Assembly (NCBI GenBank): GCA_020073345.1
Contig: JAIQFI010000009.1
Span: 84,284-148,283, forward strand
DNA length: 64,000 bases
Origin: Terriglobia bacterium
Lineage (GTDB): Bacteria > Acidobacteriota > Terriglobia > Bryobacterales > Bryobacteraceae
Reading direction: 5' to 3'
The first letter of the stretch is position 1. Each line of letters opens with the position of its first letter. A program made the position numbers and the translations under genes. Shown piece after piece: positions 27,820-35,925 of this stretch. Below the pieces are notes generated by a model that saw nothing but the letters and a program-made list of their open reading frames with translations, searched no databases and was not told the origin of the DNA.

Positions 27820-29082
27820 ATGAAGGCAATCACAATACCGGACAGGATCGAGCTCTGGTCGTTGGACCGTCTCAGCGCGGAGGAGCGTCAAGCTCGCTTC
27901 CACTCGCCACTTCAGATCGAGCAAATCGCGAACAGCATCACCGAGTTCGGTTTCACAAATCCAATTCTGGTGAATCCAGAAGGTCGAATCATTGTCGGTT
28001 ATGCGCGCTACCTTGCCGCGCAAAGGACCAAACTGGCGCAAGTGCCCGTGATTGTACTGGCACATCTGAGCAAGGCCCAGCAGCGCGCGTACCGGATTGC
28101 AGATAACCAACTTGCTTTGAACGCTTCCTGGGATGAGGAGGTTCTCCGGGAAGAATTAAAAGCTCTCATGGAGGAGGCAATATCGCTTGATTTGATTGGT
28201 TTCAGCGAGGAGGAGCTCAAACGTCTTGAAGCGTGTCCCGAGCTCCAACGCGGCCTGACCGACGAAGATGCTGTACCGGAACCAGCCGGTTACACCGTTT
28301 CCCAACTGGGTGACGTCTGGATACTGGGTCGCCATCGGTTATTGTGCGGGGACTCTACAGAAGCAGCAACGATTCAGACGCTGCTGGCGGGGAAGGAAGC
28401 GGCGATGACCTTCACCGATCCTCCTTACAATGTGGCATACGAGGGTACGAACAAGCGGAAGATCCTCAACGATGACCTGGGCAGCGCGTTTCCTGCATTC
28501 CTCGGAAAAGCGTGCCGAAACATCGTTGCGTCTACCGCCGGCGGAATCTACATATCGATGTCTTCCTCGCAGCTTCATACGCTAGCCAAGGCATTCATGG
28601 AAGCCGGCGGGCATTTCTCGACGTTCCTCATTTGGACCAAGGATCGGTTCACCCTGGGGCGTTCCGATTATCACCGGCAGTTTGAGCCGCTCCTTTATGG
28701 ATGGCGGGAGGGTGCAAAGAGACACTGGTGCGGGGATCGAAAACAGGGCGACGTTTGGTGCTATCCCAAGCCCAGAGCCAACCACCTGCATCCCACGATG
28801 AAGCCGGTGGCGCTGGTTGAGAGGGCAATCTTCAACAGCAGCCAGAGAGACGATGTGGTGCTCGACCCTTTTGCCGGGGCGGGATCGACCGTGATTGCTT
28901 GCCAGAAAACAGCGCGCCAGGCATGCATGATCGAACTAGACCCCAAATACGTAGACGTGATTGTCCGGCGATGGCAGGATTTCACCGGCCTCGCAGCAGT
29001 CCTTGAAGCGGACGGACGACGCTTCGCAGAGATTGCCGAAGAACGTAATAAATGCCCGGTGGCCGAGGAAGTTGCCCAATGA
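27820..29082 (+). CDS. ParB-like domain fused to DNA methyltransferase (phage-type)
   Basis: About 420 residues from the ATG at 27820, which has AGGGAGC upstream; an in-frame ATG at 27799 lacks a site. Residues 1-100 are a ParB/sulfiredoxin-like domain (QIEQIANSITEFGFTNPILV, GYARYLAAQ). The rest is an adenine/cytosine N-methyltransferase of the beta order: TDPPYNV near residue 205 first, then LDPFAGAGST near 350 with MIELDPKYVDV for AdoMet binding. ParB-methylase fusions are common in phages and integrated elements next to terminase genes, where they modify the element's own DNA. The stop overlaps the next start (ATGA). Confidence 0.88.
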   Translation: MKAITIPDRIELWSLDRLSAEERQARFHSPLQIEQIANSITEFGFTNPILVNPEGRIIVGYARYLAAQRTKLAQVPVIVLAHLSKAQQRAYRIADNQLALNASWDEEVLREELKALMEEAISLDLIGFSEEELKRLEACPELQRGLTDEDAVPEPAGYTVSQLGDVWILGRHRLLCGDSTEAATIQTLLAGKEAAMTFTDPPYNVAYEGTNKRKILNDDLGSAFPAFLGKACRNIVASTAGGIYISMSSSQLHTLAKAFMEAGGHFSTFLIWTKDRFTLGRSDYHRQFEPLLYGWREGAKRHWCGDRKQGDVWCYPKPRANHLHPTMKPVALVERAIFNSSQRDDVVLDPFAGAGSTVIACQKTARQACMIELDPKYVDVIVRRWQDFTGLAAVLEADGRRFAEIAEERNKCPVAEEVAQ

Positions 29083-29528
29083 GTCAGGCTCGGGGCCGAC
29101 CCTTCCAACCCGGTAACGCGTTCGGTCGCGGACGGCCTGCGGGAAGCCGGAACAAATCCACCATTGCCTTACAGGGCATGCTCGATCAGCATGCGGAGGC
29201 CATTCTCAAGAAAGCCGTGGTCATGGCCTTACAGGGGGAGAAAGCAGCGATTCGACTTTGCCTCGAACGGCTGCTCCCGGTGCGGCGGCATAGCTCAGTC
29301 AAGTTCAAACTTCCACGCCTCGATTCGGTCGCCGATATCGCGAAAGCTGCGTCGAACGTGGTTCGTGCCGTCGCGGACGGAAAGCTGACAGCGTCCGACG
29401 GCGAAACGATAACGGGCATGCTAGAGCACCTCCGCCAAGCCTTTGAGGCAGTCAGCCTAGAAGAGAGGATTGGTGCTCTGGAGCGCCAGCAGTCGAAAGG
29501 ATCTCGGGATGAGACTCCGACAGCTTGA
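29079..29528 (+). CDS. DUF5681-type protein, possible small terminase-like
   Basis: A 149-residue protein starting at the ATGA that overlaps the methyltransferase stop. The N-terminus (GRPFQPGNAFGRGRPAGSRN) is the signature of DUF5681 proteins, short basic proteins found beside phage large terminases. The central part is helical (LDQHAEAILKKAVVMALQG) and the end is a short coiled coil (LEERIGALERQQSK). By position and composition it may act as the DNA-recognition (small) terminase subunit, but no helix-turn-helix motif is clear, so that role is inference. Confidence 0.75.
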   Translation: MSQARGRPFQPGNAFGRGRPAGSRNKSTIALQGMLDQHAEAILKKAVVMALQGEKAAIRLCLERLLPVRRHSSVKFKLPRLDSVADIAKAASNVVRAVADGKLTASDGETITGMLEHLRQAFEAVSLEERIGALERQQSKGSRDETPTA

Positions 29529-29868
29529 CCGCCGCGTTCGCCTATTGGAGGCCGCCCTCACGTGCCGTGCCGTTCACGATCCGCTACTGATCCTGGTGGA
29601 ATCCGCCGTCTCGCCTCGCAAGCTTCGTGTCGATGAGCATCTCGTGATCGATCGGTTCCGCGATACAGGCAATGTTGTTTGGGGTCAGGAACGGATCACC
29701 TCCGACCTGGGTGACGATGGTCACACGTGCGCACCTGGCGGGTACATCAAGGCCCTGCTTGAGAGATTTCATCAGACCTGTTACTGGCGGACCGTTCCTG
29801 GAACATGCCGCATGTGCGCGGGAACCCCGGTGGCGGCCAGGGACATAGACAAAAGGGCAGACAGATGA
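29509..29868 (+). CDS. Small hypothetical protein between terminase-like genes
   Basis: A 119-residue protein from the ATG at 29509, overlapping the end of the DUF5681 gene by 20 bases; a start at 29470 would overlap it more. The N-terminal stretch (RLRQLDRRVRLLEAALT) resembles a coiled coil. Cysteines occur as CYWRTVPGTCRMC near the C-terminus, which could bind a metal. It ends in an ATGA overlap with the large terminase gene, so translation is coupled. I know no function for it. Confidence 0.6.
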   Translation: MRLRQLDRRVRLLEAALTCRAVHDPLLILVESAVSPRKLRVDEHLVIDRFRDTGNVVWGQERITSDLGDDGHTCAPGGYIKALLERFHQTCYWRTVPGTCRMCAGTPVAARDIDKRADR

Positions 29869-31139
29869 TCAAGCTGAAGCCGCCCCAAATGCAAGTCTTC
29901 TTGAGCCCGCAGCGGTTCCGATTGTTGGTCGCCGGACGAAGGTTCGGAAAGACGTTCCTGGCACAGACCGAGTTACTCCGGGCCGCCAAAGGCCGAGGGC
30001 GGGTGGCTTGGTACGTTGCGCCGAGTTACAAGCAGGCGAAGCGGATCGCATGGGGGCCACTGAAGCAACTCACACGACCCTATTGGGCGAGCAAACCCAA
30101 TGAAACCGATCTTCGGATCGAACTGGCTGGCGGCGGCACGATCGCCGTCCGTGGAGCCGACGCCTACGACAGCCTGCGCGGCGAAGGGATCGATTTCGTA
30201 GTGCTCGACGAATACGCGTCCATGGCGCCGGCTGCCTGGCACAGTGTTCTGAGGCCGATGCTCGCCGACCGGTTGGGCGAAGCCCTTTTCATCGGTACTC
30301 CACAGGGATTCAATCATTTCTACGATCTCTACAGCGAAGCCGAAGGACGGCCTGGATGGGCCGTCTTCCACTTCACGACTGAACAGGGCGGAAACGTTCC
30401 GCAGGAGGAATTGGCGAGTGCGGCTGGTGAGATGGACGAGCGTTTGTATCGTCAGGAGTTTCGTGCCAGTTTCGAAGAGCTGCGCTCCGGCCGGGTTTAT
30501 TGGGGGTTCGACCGGACACTAGACGTTTCCGAAGTCGAGTTTGATCCCCGGTTCGAGTTATCCTGGACGCTCGACTTCAATGTCGATCCGGCCTGCAGTC
30601 TGTTGTGTCAAATCGTTCACGACCGGATTCATGTGCTGGATGAAATCGCGCTCAGCAACTCGAATACGTACGAAGTTTGCAAGGACTTTTTCCGCCGCGC
30701 ACAGACGATCCTGGGTTCGTGCAACAAGCGGGCTGCATCAGCAATTCGAATCTTCGGCGATGCAACCGGCGACAGCCGCAAGAGTTCGGCTTTTAAGACA
30801 GACTGGGAGATCATTCGCGGTTTCTTTCGCGACCACCAGCAGATCTTCAGCCCCCATTACTCACTCCCAGGTGGGAACCCTCTGGTAGCCGATCGCATCA
30901 ACTGCGTCAACGCCAAAATCGTAAACGCAAAAGGGGAGCGCCGGCTAACGGTGAACCGCCGCTGCACCCAGTTGATTAAGGACCTGGAGCAAGTGTGCTG
31001 GAAAACGGACGCAAGCGGGAACAAACTCCGCGAATTGGACTCTTCGAATCCTGCACGGACTCATGCGAGCGATGCTCTCGGTTACTTGATTGCACAAAAG
31101 TTTCCGATGCAACGGGGCGTGCCTCAGCGGGAGTTTTGA
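29865..31139 (+). CDS. Phage large terminase subunit (TerL-like)
   Basis: A 424-residue packaging ATPase/nuclease starting at the ATGA overlap with the preceding gene. Walker A is AGRRFGKT (23-30), Walker B is FVVLDE with Asp115-Glu116, and the coupling motif is IGTPQGFNHFYD. The C-terminal RNase H-like nuclease has Asp237 (TLDFNVDP), Asp299 (IFGDATGDSRKS) and a late Asp (HASDALGYL), as in TerL proteins that cut concatemeric DNA. All catalytic residues look intact. No portal, protease, capsid or tail gene follows; the next gene is on the other strand. The module is thus incomplete as a prophage. Confidence 0.9.
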   Translation: MIKLKPPQMQVFLSPQRFRLLVAGRRFGKTFLAQTELLRAAKGRGRVAWYVAPSYKQAKRIAWGPLKQLTRPYWASKPNETDLRIELAGGGTIAVRGADAYDSLRGEGIDFVVLDEYASMAPAAWHSVLRPMLADRLGEALFIGTPQGFNHFYDLYSEAEGRPGWAVFHFTTEQGGNVPQEELASAAGEMDERLYRQEFRASFEELRSGRVYWGFDRTLDVSEVEFDPRFELSWTLDFNVDPACSLLCQIVHDRIHVLDEIALSNSNTYEVCKDFFRRAQTILGSCNKRAASAIRIFGDATGDSRKSSAFKTDWEIIRGFFRDHQQIFSPHYSLPGGNPLVADRINCVNAKIVNAKGERRLTVNRRCTQLIKDLEQVCWKTDASGNKLRELDSSNPARTHASDALGYLIAQKFPMQRGVPQREF

Positions 31140-31147
31140 AACCAGAT

Positions 31148-32068
31148 CTACCGGATCTTGGCGAGAATCCAGGACACCAGACCTGCGTCAACGACCATCG
31201 CTGCCAGACGAGCGGGCAGAACGAGTTCGACCATGGGGCTGCTTTCTTCCTGGGCTAGGCTTACGGTGGGGCTGTGGACTACAAAGAAGAGCTTTCTGAA
31301 ACCGCGACCTTTAAATTGGTCGCGATATCGCGCGAAATCGGCCGTATCGGCGGCGGACTTGATCTGGACCTGATAGCGTTCCGTCGTTATGGGTTCCTCT
31401 AGTTCCAGGTCGGCGTACTTCATGGTTTCGCCGAGCACACTGAGCCGACGCCAACCGGCTTGACGAAAGAGAAGGTCAACCAAGGTTTCAAAGTCCTTCC
31501 AATGTAGTTCACCTATCGCCGATTGAACCGCGCTGACGAGCGTGTCACGAGCCCTTGTCACAGCCTGATGCGGCAAACTCGACTGGGCGTTGAGAAGACG
31601 ACGCAGGCTCTCTGAAGCTCGGACCGCACAGACGGTTCCTCTAAACCCCTGCAACTGCGAGAGGAGTCCCGAAATATCAGAGATGAGCAGCGTGCGGCCG
31701 TTTACGTCACGATCGCGCCATTCCCCACAGACGTGCCTGAATTTCGACACCTCGTCTTCTTCAACCGGCCCTGCTGCAAGCCGGCACCACCACAGTCGTG
31801 ATCCGTGAAAAGTGATCCAGACGTCCGCTTCGGACGAGAGGACGATCTCGCGCAGCGCATTGGCGTCGCGTGTAGCCGTCCCTTGGTGTGAGAGTTCCGC
31901 GCGGAGCTTGTGCTCGATAGCGTCCCAGTTGTGCGAGTTGATGTCGGCAAGAGAACTTCCGGACCACCCGATTCGCATGATGTGGTTCGCGATGCTATCG
32001 AGCTCCCACGAACCGCCCTTCCCTAGCTTGATGTAGAAAGCTCGTTCCAACAGGACCTGGGACGTCAT
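31148..32068 (-). CDS. Mrr-like restriction endonuclease-fold protein
   Basis: A 306-residue protein. Residues 185-265 have the PD-(D/E)xK nuclease pattern of the Mrr group: HWKDFETLVDLLFRQAGW (helix with the first acidic residues), then Asp220 in YADLEL and Gln235-x-Lys237 in RYQVQIKS, that is, D-(14)-QxK. Mrr-type enzymes cut foreign or methylated DNA. The N-terminal 180 residues (ITFHGSRLWWCRLA, GRTLLISDISGL) are unlike any domain I recognise and may sense or bind DNA. The small zinc-binding protein gene downstream overlaps its start region by four bases and is described separately; here the nuclease is read first only if transcription runs from 32259 side. No methyltransferase lies in the same operon. 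Confidence 0.7.
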   Translation of the reverse strand: MTSQVLLERAFYIKLGKGGSWELDSIANHIMRIGWSGSSLADINSHNWDAIEHKLRAELSHQGTATRDANALREIVLSSEADVWITFHGSRLWWCRLAAGPVEEDEVSKFRHVCGEWRDRDVNGRTLLISDISGLLSQLQGFRGTVCAVRASESLRRLLNAQSSLPHQAVTRARDTLVSAVQSAIGELHWKDFETLVDLLFRQAGWRRLSVLGETMKYADLELEEPITTERYQVQIKSAADTADFARYRDQFKGRGFRKLFFVVHSPTVSLAQEESSPMVELVLPARLAAMVVDAGLVSWILAKIR

Positions 32069-32259
32069 CCGTTCAAACCCCAGGCATCATCGAACTCAGT
32101 CAGACGCGTACAGCACTGTTCACAGATCAGAAGGTGCTCTTCCACCTCTCCCAGGTCTGGTTCTTCCAGGCGCCCCTCGCTGTACCGGCCTAGCCGTTCG
32201 TCGGAAATATGTTCGGAGATCATTTCGAGTTGTTGGAGTCTAGGATCCATGACCGACAA
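32065..32259 (-). CDS. Small zf-HC2 (anti-sigma-like) zinc-binding protein
   Basis: A 64-residue protein with HISDERLGRYSEGRLEEPDL followed by EEHLLICEQCCTRL. The His-x3-Cys-x2-Cys arrangement is that of zinc-binding anti-sigma factors (zf-HC2). It lacks any membrane or periplasmic part, so it would be a soluble regulator. It is upstream of the Mrr-like gene and overlaps its start in the form ATGA, so the two are coupled: this gene first, nuclease second. A role in restraining or tuning the nuclease, or in sensing redox state, is inference. No sigma factor gene is adjacent. Confidence 0.65.
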   Translation of the reverse strand: MSVMDPRLQQLEMISEHISDERLGRYSEGRLEEPDLGEVEEHLLICEQCCTRLTEFDDAWGLNG

Positions 32260-32323
32260 TGTTATCTCAGGATACGTCTTTATGCTCGTGTTCTTTTTGC
32301 TCGTGATTGGGCAGGCTTAATGG

Positions 32324-32590
32324 GTGGCCGCCAGCAGAGACCTTCCAGCCAACTACTCCCGTTTCTTCCGCGCCTTGGGCCACCGGATTCGATCGCTGCG
32401 CGTCGAGCGCAAGCTCACCCAGGAAGACATGTATTCCTACGACTTCAGCGTGCGTCACTGGCAGATGATCGAGGCTGGCCGCCCGTTCACCATGTTCACG
32501 CTGCTGCGCATCTGCGAGGCGCTGGAGGTCTCCCCGGAACAGCTCGTCGCCGGTCTCGCCCAGCACCTTCGCAAGCGCAAGCGCGAATAG
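32324..32590 (+). CDS. XRE-family helix-turn-helix regulator
   Basis: An 88-residue Cro/C1-type DNA-binding protein. The helix-turn-helix lies in RVERKLTQEDMYSYDFSVRH with the usual fourth and fifth helices after it (FTMFTLLRICEALEVSPEQL). The frame begins at a GTG at 32324; no ATG is available at the right place. It is divergent from the zf-HC2/Mrr-like pair, with 64 bases between the starts, so it is a candidate regulator of that pair. Its C-terminus is strongly basic (HLRKRKRE). Confidence 0.78.
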   Translation: MAASRDLPANYSRFFRALGHRIRSLRVERKLTQEDMYSYDFSVRHWQMIEAGRPFTMFTLLRICEALEVSPEQLVAGLAQHLRKRKRE

Positions 32591-32595
32591 CTGGC

Positions 32596-32949
32596 TCATG
32601 GGCGACCCTTTTTCGCCACTGGCGTTGCGTAACCCTCAAGAGCTTTCTCCAGGTCGTGACGGATTCGGCCGAAGTATGCCAAGCCGCGCTCTTCACGGTT
32701 TTCGAGGATCTGGAGAATCTCGAAGTTGAGCCAGGAACGGCACTCCTGGAGAGTGGCTCTGCAAATGGCGATCGATTGCCGCTGGAATTGGTTTCGGAAC
32801 AGACCCAAGTTGTGGAGCCGATTGACGCAATCAAGAATCTCGTCGAAGTTCTGATTGAGGGCGAAGAGGTTCTCATAGATCGCGAGGTTCTTGGCGTCCT
32901 CCCTCGGCGTTTCCTCACGCGTTGAACGTGTTTTCTTCTTCTGGCCCAT
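32596..32949 (-). CDS. Hypothetical helical protein
   Basis: About 117 residues from the ATG at 32949 (the frame is open to 33015). Composition is charged and helix-forming, with LYENLFALNQNFDEI-like and FGRIRHDLEKALEG stretches and basic ends. No family recognised. It converges on the XRE gene with only five bases between stops and is divergent from the DUF2924 gene of the recombinase module. A competing plus-strand frame across 32209-32925 was judged to be a shadow. Confidence 0.5.
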   Translation of the reverse strand: MGQKKKTRSTREETPREDAKNLAIYENLFALNQNFDEILDCVNRLHNLGLFRNQFQRQSIAICRATLQECRSWLNFEILQILENREERGLAYFGRIRHDLEKALEGYATPVAKKGRP

Positions 32950-33088
32950 GCTGTCCGTGACACCACACATGCACGCTCTTTGCCGGGTGGAAGTCAACTG
33001 CGAAATCGCAAGCATTTCACTTGCTTTATGAAAACACCAGAGCGTCCATGGAACTGTGGTTCACAGCCAGAGAAAGGACACCAGACCT

Positions 33089-33583
33089 ATGGACCCAGCC
33101 GTCATTGCGGCGATCGAAGAGCTACAAGCCTTGAAGGTCGCCGTTCTGAAGAGGCGATACCGGGAGCTGTTTGGCGAAGAATCGAAATCCTCGAACAAGC
33201 AGTTCCTGTTTCGCCGTCTCGCCTGGCGCCTGCAGGCAAACGGAGAAGGAGATCTGAGCGAACGAGCGCGCCGCCGAGCCACTGAGATCGCCGATGATCG
33301 AGACCTTCGTATTCGAGCGCCCAAGGAGTTTTTCATTCGACCAGATTCCGCTTCCGGGAGCATCGATCGCACGCGACTGCCGAAGGACTGGAGGCTGCCG
33401 GAGCCGGGTTCGCTGCTGACACGCCGAGTCGGCGATCGGCGGATCGTCGTCAAGGTCCTGAAGGACGGGTTTGAGTACGAGTCACGGCGTTATCGCTCGC
33501 TGAGCGCTATTGCCCGCGAGGTTACGGGCACTCGCTGGAATGGACTTCTGTTTTTTGGGCTTGCGGAGCGGCGCGATGCCTAA
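33089..33583 (+). CDS. DUF2924 protein of serine recombinase module
   Basis: A 164-residue protein from the ATG at 33089, which has GAAAGGA at good distance. The N-terminal helix pair (AAIEELQALKVAVLKRRYRE, then QFLFRRLAWRLQ) and the C-terminal beta part (GSLLTRRVGDRRIVVKVL, YRSLSAIAREVTG) are those of DUF2924. Such proteins are regularly encoded just before a large serine recombinase, as here, and probably assist it or bind element DNA. The end overlaps the recombinase start by eight bases. Confidence 0.8.
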   Translation: MDPAVIAAIEELQALKVAVLKRRYRELFGEESKSSNKQFLFRRLAWRLQANGEGDLSERARRRATEIADDRDLRIRAPKEFFIRPDSASGSIDRTRLPKDWRLPEPGSLLTRRVGDRRIVVKVLKDGFEYESRRYRSLSAIAREVTGTRWNGLLFFGLAERRDA

Positions 33584-34841
33584 GAGCATTCCAACGGTCC
33601 GCTGCGCCATTTACACACGCAAATCGACCGAAGAGGGTCTCGATCAGGATTTTAATTCGCTTCATGCCCAACGCGAGGCCGCAGAGGCCTACATCAAGAG
33701 CCAAAAGCATCTCGGCTGGACCCTTGTCTCTAATCATTATGATGACGGCGGCTTCACCGGCGGAAATCTGGACCGCCCGGCTCTGCAGCAACTGCTCGAA
33801 GATATCGAAGCCCACCGCATAGACTGCGTCGTCGTATATAAGGTTGACCGCCTGAGCCGGTCGCTTCTCGATTTCGCGCGGCTGGTGGATCGGTTCGATC
33901 AGCGCTCAGTCAGCTTTGTTTCGGTTACCCAGCAGTTCAACACCACGTCCTCGCTCGGCAGGCTGACGCTTAACATTCTGCTTTCTTTCGCCCAGTTCGA
34001 GCGCGAGATCATCGGCGAGCGCACGCGTGACAAAATGTCGGCGGCGCGCCGCAAAGGCAAATGGGTCGGCGGGACGCCAGTGCTCGGCTACGATGTCGAT
34101 CCAGGCGGTGGCCGACTGATTGTCAATGAGAAGGAAAGCCGTCGTGTTCAGGACACCTTCGCGCTGTTCCTCCAACACCATTCCCTTTCAGCCGTGGTCG
34201 GGGAATTGGCGCGACGGCGGTGGAAGACAAAGTCTTGGAAGTCGCGGAATGGAACGGCTCACGCTGGCCGGGCTTTCGCCAAGGCATCGTTACGCCGGCT
34301 GCTCACCAACGCGGTTTATACCGGCATGGTGGAACACCGCGGTGCGATGTACGCGGGTGAGCATGCGTCGATCATCGAACCGTCGGTATGGCAGGAAGTC
34401 AATGCCGAGCTCCGTGCAGGTCGCCGCACCGAGGCAGGAGCGATTCGCGCACCACAGAACGCTTTGCTCGCCGGTCTGCTGCTCTGCAGGAGCTGCCAAC
34501 GGCCCATGGTCCCCACCTATACGGCCAAGCCAGGGCGGAGGTATCGCTATTACGTATGCCAGGCGGCCCGACAGAATGGATGGAGTGCTTGTCCCACCAA
34601 ATCGGTGCCAGCCCGCATGATCGAAGATTCAGTCTTGGATCGGCTTAGAACGGCTTTGCGCACGCATGAGACACGTGAGCAGTTAAACGTTTCGGACGCC
34701 GACTGGCAGGCCTTTGAAGAGGGTCATTGCGAGCTCGTGCGCGCATTGGTGAAAGAAGTCAGTTATGACGGAGCGACGGGGGCCGCGTCGCTGCTCCTCA
34801 GTAGGAGTGAAGCCAGCAGCGAGGCCCAGCATGAAGATTGA
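33576..34841 (+). CDS. Large serine recombinase (resolvase/invertase family)
   Basis: A 421-residue site-specific recombinase. The resolvase domain (1-150) has Ser17 in YTRKST, VVYKVDRLSRS and GRLTLNILLSFAQFERE followed by the E-helix. Then come the recombinase domain (GGTPVLGYDV, LTNAVYTGMVEHRG) and a zinc ribbon (LLLCRSCQRPM and a second Cys pair in YVCQAARQNGWSACP). These enzymes integrate and excise mobile elements through a Ser-DNA link. The start at 33576 overlaps DUF2924; the gene in turn overlaps the next one by 11 bases. All key residues are present, so it may be active. Usual lengths are 450-550, so this is a compact form. Confidence 0.9.
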   Translation: MPKSIPTVRCAIYTRKSTEEGLDQDFNSLHAQREAAEAYIKSQKHLGWTLVSNHYDDGGFTGGNLDRPALQQLLEDIEAHRIDCVVVYKVDRLSRSLLDFARLVDRFDQRSVSFVSVTQQFNTTSSLGRLTLNILLSFAQFEREIIGERTRDKMSAARRKGKWVGGTPVLGYDVDPGGGRLIVNEKESRRVQDTFALFLQHHSLSAVVGELARRRWKTKSWKSRNGTAHAGRAFAKASLRRLLTNAVYTGMVEHRGAMYAGEHASIIEPSVWQEVNAELRAGRRTEAGAIRAPQNALLAGLLLCRSCQRPMVPTYTAKPGRRYRYYVCQAARQNGWSACPTKSVPARMIEDSVLDRLRTALRTHETREQLNVSDADWQAFEEGHCELVRALVKEVSYDGATGAASLLLSRSEASSEAQHED

Positions 34842-35205
34842 ATTCACAGTGCCGTTCCGGCGGGTGCCAGCGCCGCGAACTCTGTTGGTCGAACCAGTTC
34901 CAGAACCGCAGGGCCGCCCGCCTCGAATCGCGCGGCTTCTGGCGCTGGCGCACAAACTGGACGCGCTGGTTCGAACGGGCAAGATCAGCGGCTACGTCGA
35001 GCTAGCGCGATTGGGTCACATTTCCCCGGCCCGTCTTACGCAAATCATGGTTCTCTTGCATCTGGAGCCGTCGATCCAGGAATACGTTCTGTTTCTCTCC
35101 GTGGCAGACGCTCGGTTTGTCACCGAATTAGGGTTGCGGAAGATCGCGCGTGAGCCGCGCTGGGACCACCAACTCACACTTTTCGACGAGCTTCTCAAGA
35201 AATGA
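34831..35205 (+). CDS. Small DNA-binding-like protein downstream of recombinase
   Basis: A 124-residue protein from the ATG at 34831, overlapping the recombinase stop. The centre (GYVELARLGHISPARLTQIM) has the look of a helix-turn-helix, and the C-terminus is helical and ends in FDELLKK. It is a regular companion of this recombinase type. A role as excision/direction factor or repressor is possible, but no family is named with confidence. Confidence 0.6.
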   Translation: MKIEFTVPFRRVPAPRTLLVEPVPEPQGRPPRIARLLALAHKLDALVRTGKISGYVELARLGHISPARLTQIMVLLHLEPSIQEYVLFLSVADARFVTELGLRKIAREPRWDHQLTLFDELLKK

Positions 35206-35274
35206 CTTGCTTCTGCGACCGAACAGAGGGATCAATGTCGTGACGCGGCGACTGCCGCCAAAGGAGCCCCCCAA

Positions 35275-35613
35275 ATGACTGCCTCGATTCCTGAAGAAGA
35301 GACCGCGAAGACGAAGGCTCGTGTCGCCAAACCACGCCCCCACGCCGCGCCGACCAAAGCCAAGCCGGCCCGAAAGGCCACCCACGGTAAGAAGCCCGCT
35401 CCTGCCCGCCGCGGCACCAAAACGGCCAAGATCCTCGACCTGCTGAAACGGCCCGGGGGCGTCACATTGAAGGAGCTAATGAAGGCGACCGGCTGGCAGG
35501 CGCATTCGGTCCGCGGCTTCTTGAGCGGCACGCTCGGCAAGAAGATGGAGACTCCCGTCGAGTCCTCCAAATACGCAGATGGCGAGCGCTGCTACCGCGT
35601 CTCTTCTAAGTAA
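35275..35613 (+). CDS. DUF3489 protein
   Basis: A 112-residue protein. The first 50 residues are a Lys/Ala/Pro-rich basic tail that would bind DNA non-specifically. Residues 50-112 are the DUF3489 winged-helix-like domain: TKTAKILDLLKRPGGVTL, MKATGWQAHSVRGFLSGTL and a C-terminal hairpin. DUF2924, serine recombinase and DUF3489 genes commonly travel together, which supports a single mobile module from about 33.1 to 35.6 kb. Confidence 0.8.
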   Translation: MTASIPEEETAKTKARVAKPRPHAAPTKAKPARKATHGKKPAPARRGTKTAKILDLLKRPGGVTLKELMKATGWQAHSVRGFLSGTLGKKMETPVESSKYADGERCYRVSSK

Positions 35614-35806
35614 CGTCCCACCCTGGCGCCGCTGTGCCCATGGCGCCCGGCGGCGTTCCTTGCCCGAACTTGACCATACCCCGTTCGCCGCGTTTGCAGG
35701 CTTCGTGCAGAGGCTGACCAAAAGCATCCCGGTTGGAGTTAGAACCAGCGACCTCCTGCGCCCAAGGCATTGGAACATGAAAATTATGGCACATTGCAAG
35801 TCTAAC
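35614..35806. other. Non-coding stretch after recombinase module
   Basis: No convincing gene. On the minus strand, 35720-35765 loosely resembles the 3' half of a tRNA (a G-G-T-T-C core with a T-stem), but the loop is eight bases and one stem pair fails, so it is not a functional tRNA. It could be a scar of an attachment site. Confidence 0.4.
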
Positions 35807-35879
35807 ATTTAACAAGAGTTAAGCCACAAACGTCTACATCGCCAGACGTCCAATGTAGCGAGAATTGCAGCTGTTAGAA
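35807..35879. repeat. attC-like imperfect palindrome 1
   Basis: Begins ATTTAAC (fits RYYYAAC) and ends GTTAGAA (GTTRRRY with one mismatch), 73 bases. The inside contains CTACAT facing ATGTAG around a 13-base centre. It lies directly after the end of the truncated phosphoesterase gene. Similar bounded palindromes recur at 36322 and 37084. Confidence 0.3.
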
Positions 35880-35925
35880 TCTGGACTGGACCTCTAAAAT
35901 GAGACAAGCTGTAGATCGACACTTT

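Noticed and set aside
27307..28110. 267-codon minus-strand frame
   Set aside because: Lies opposite the start of the ParB-methyltransferase and the preceding gene; no recognisable motif.
32209..32925. 238-codon plus-strand frame
   Set aside because: Overlaps the XRE gene in another frame and the opposite-strand helical protein; composition unlike a folded protein.
35720..35765. tRNA 3' half-like sequence on the minus strand
   Set aside because: T-loop is eight bases, one stem pair fails and no acceptor or anticodon arm fits; at best an attachment-site scar.
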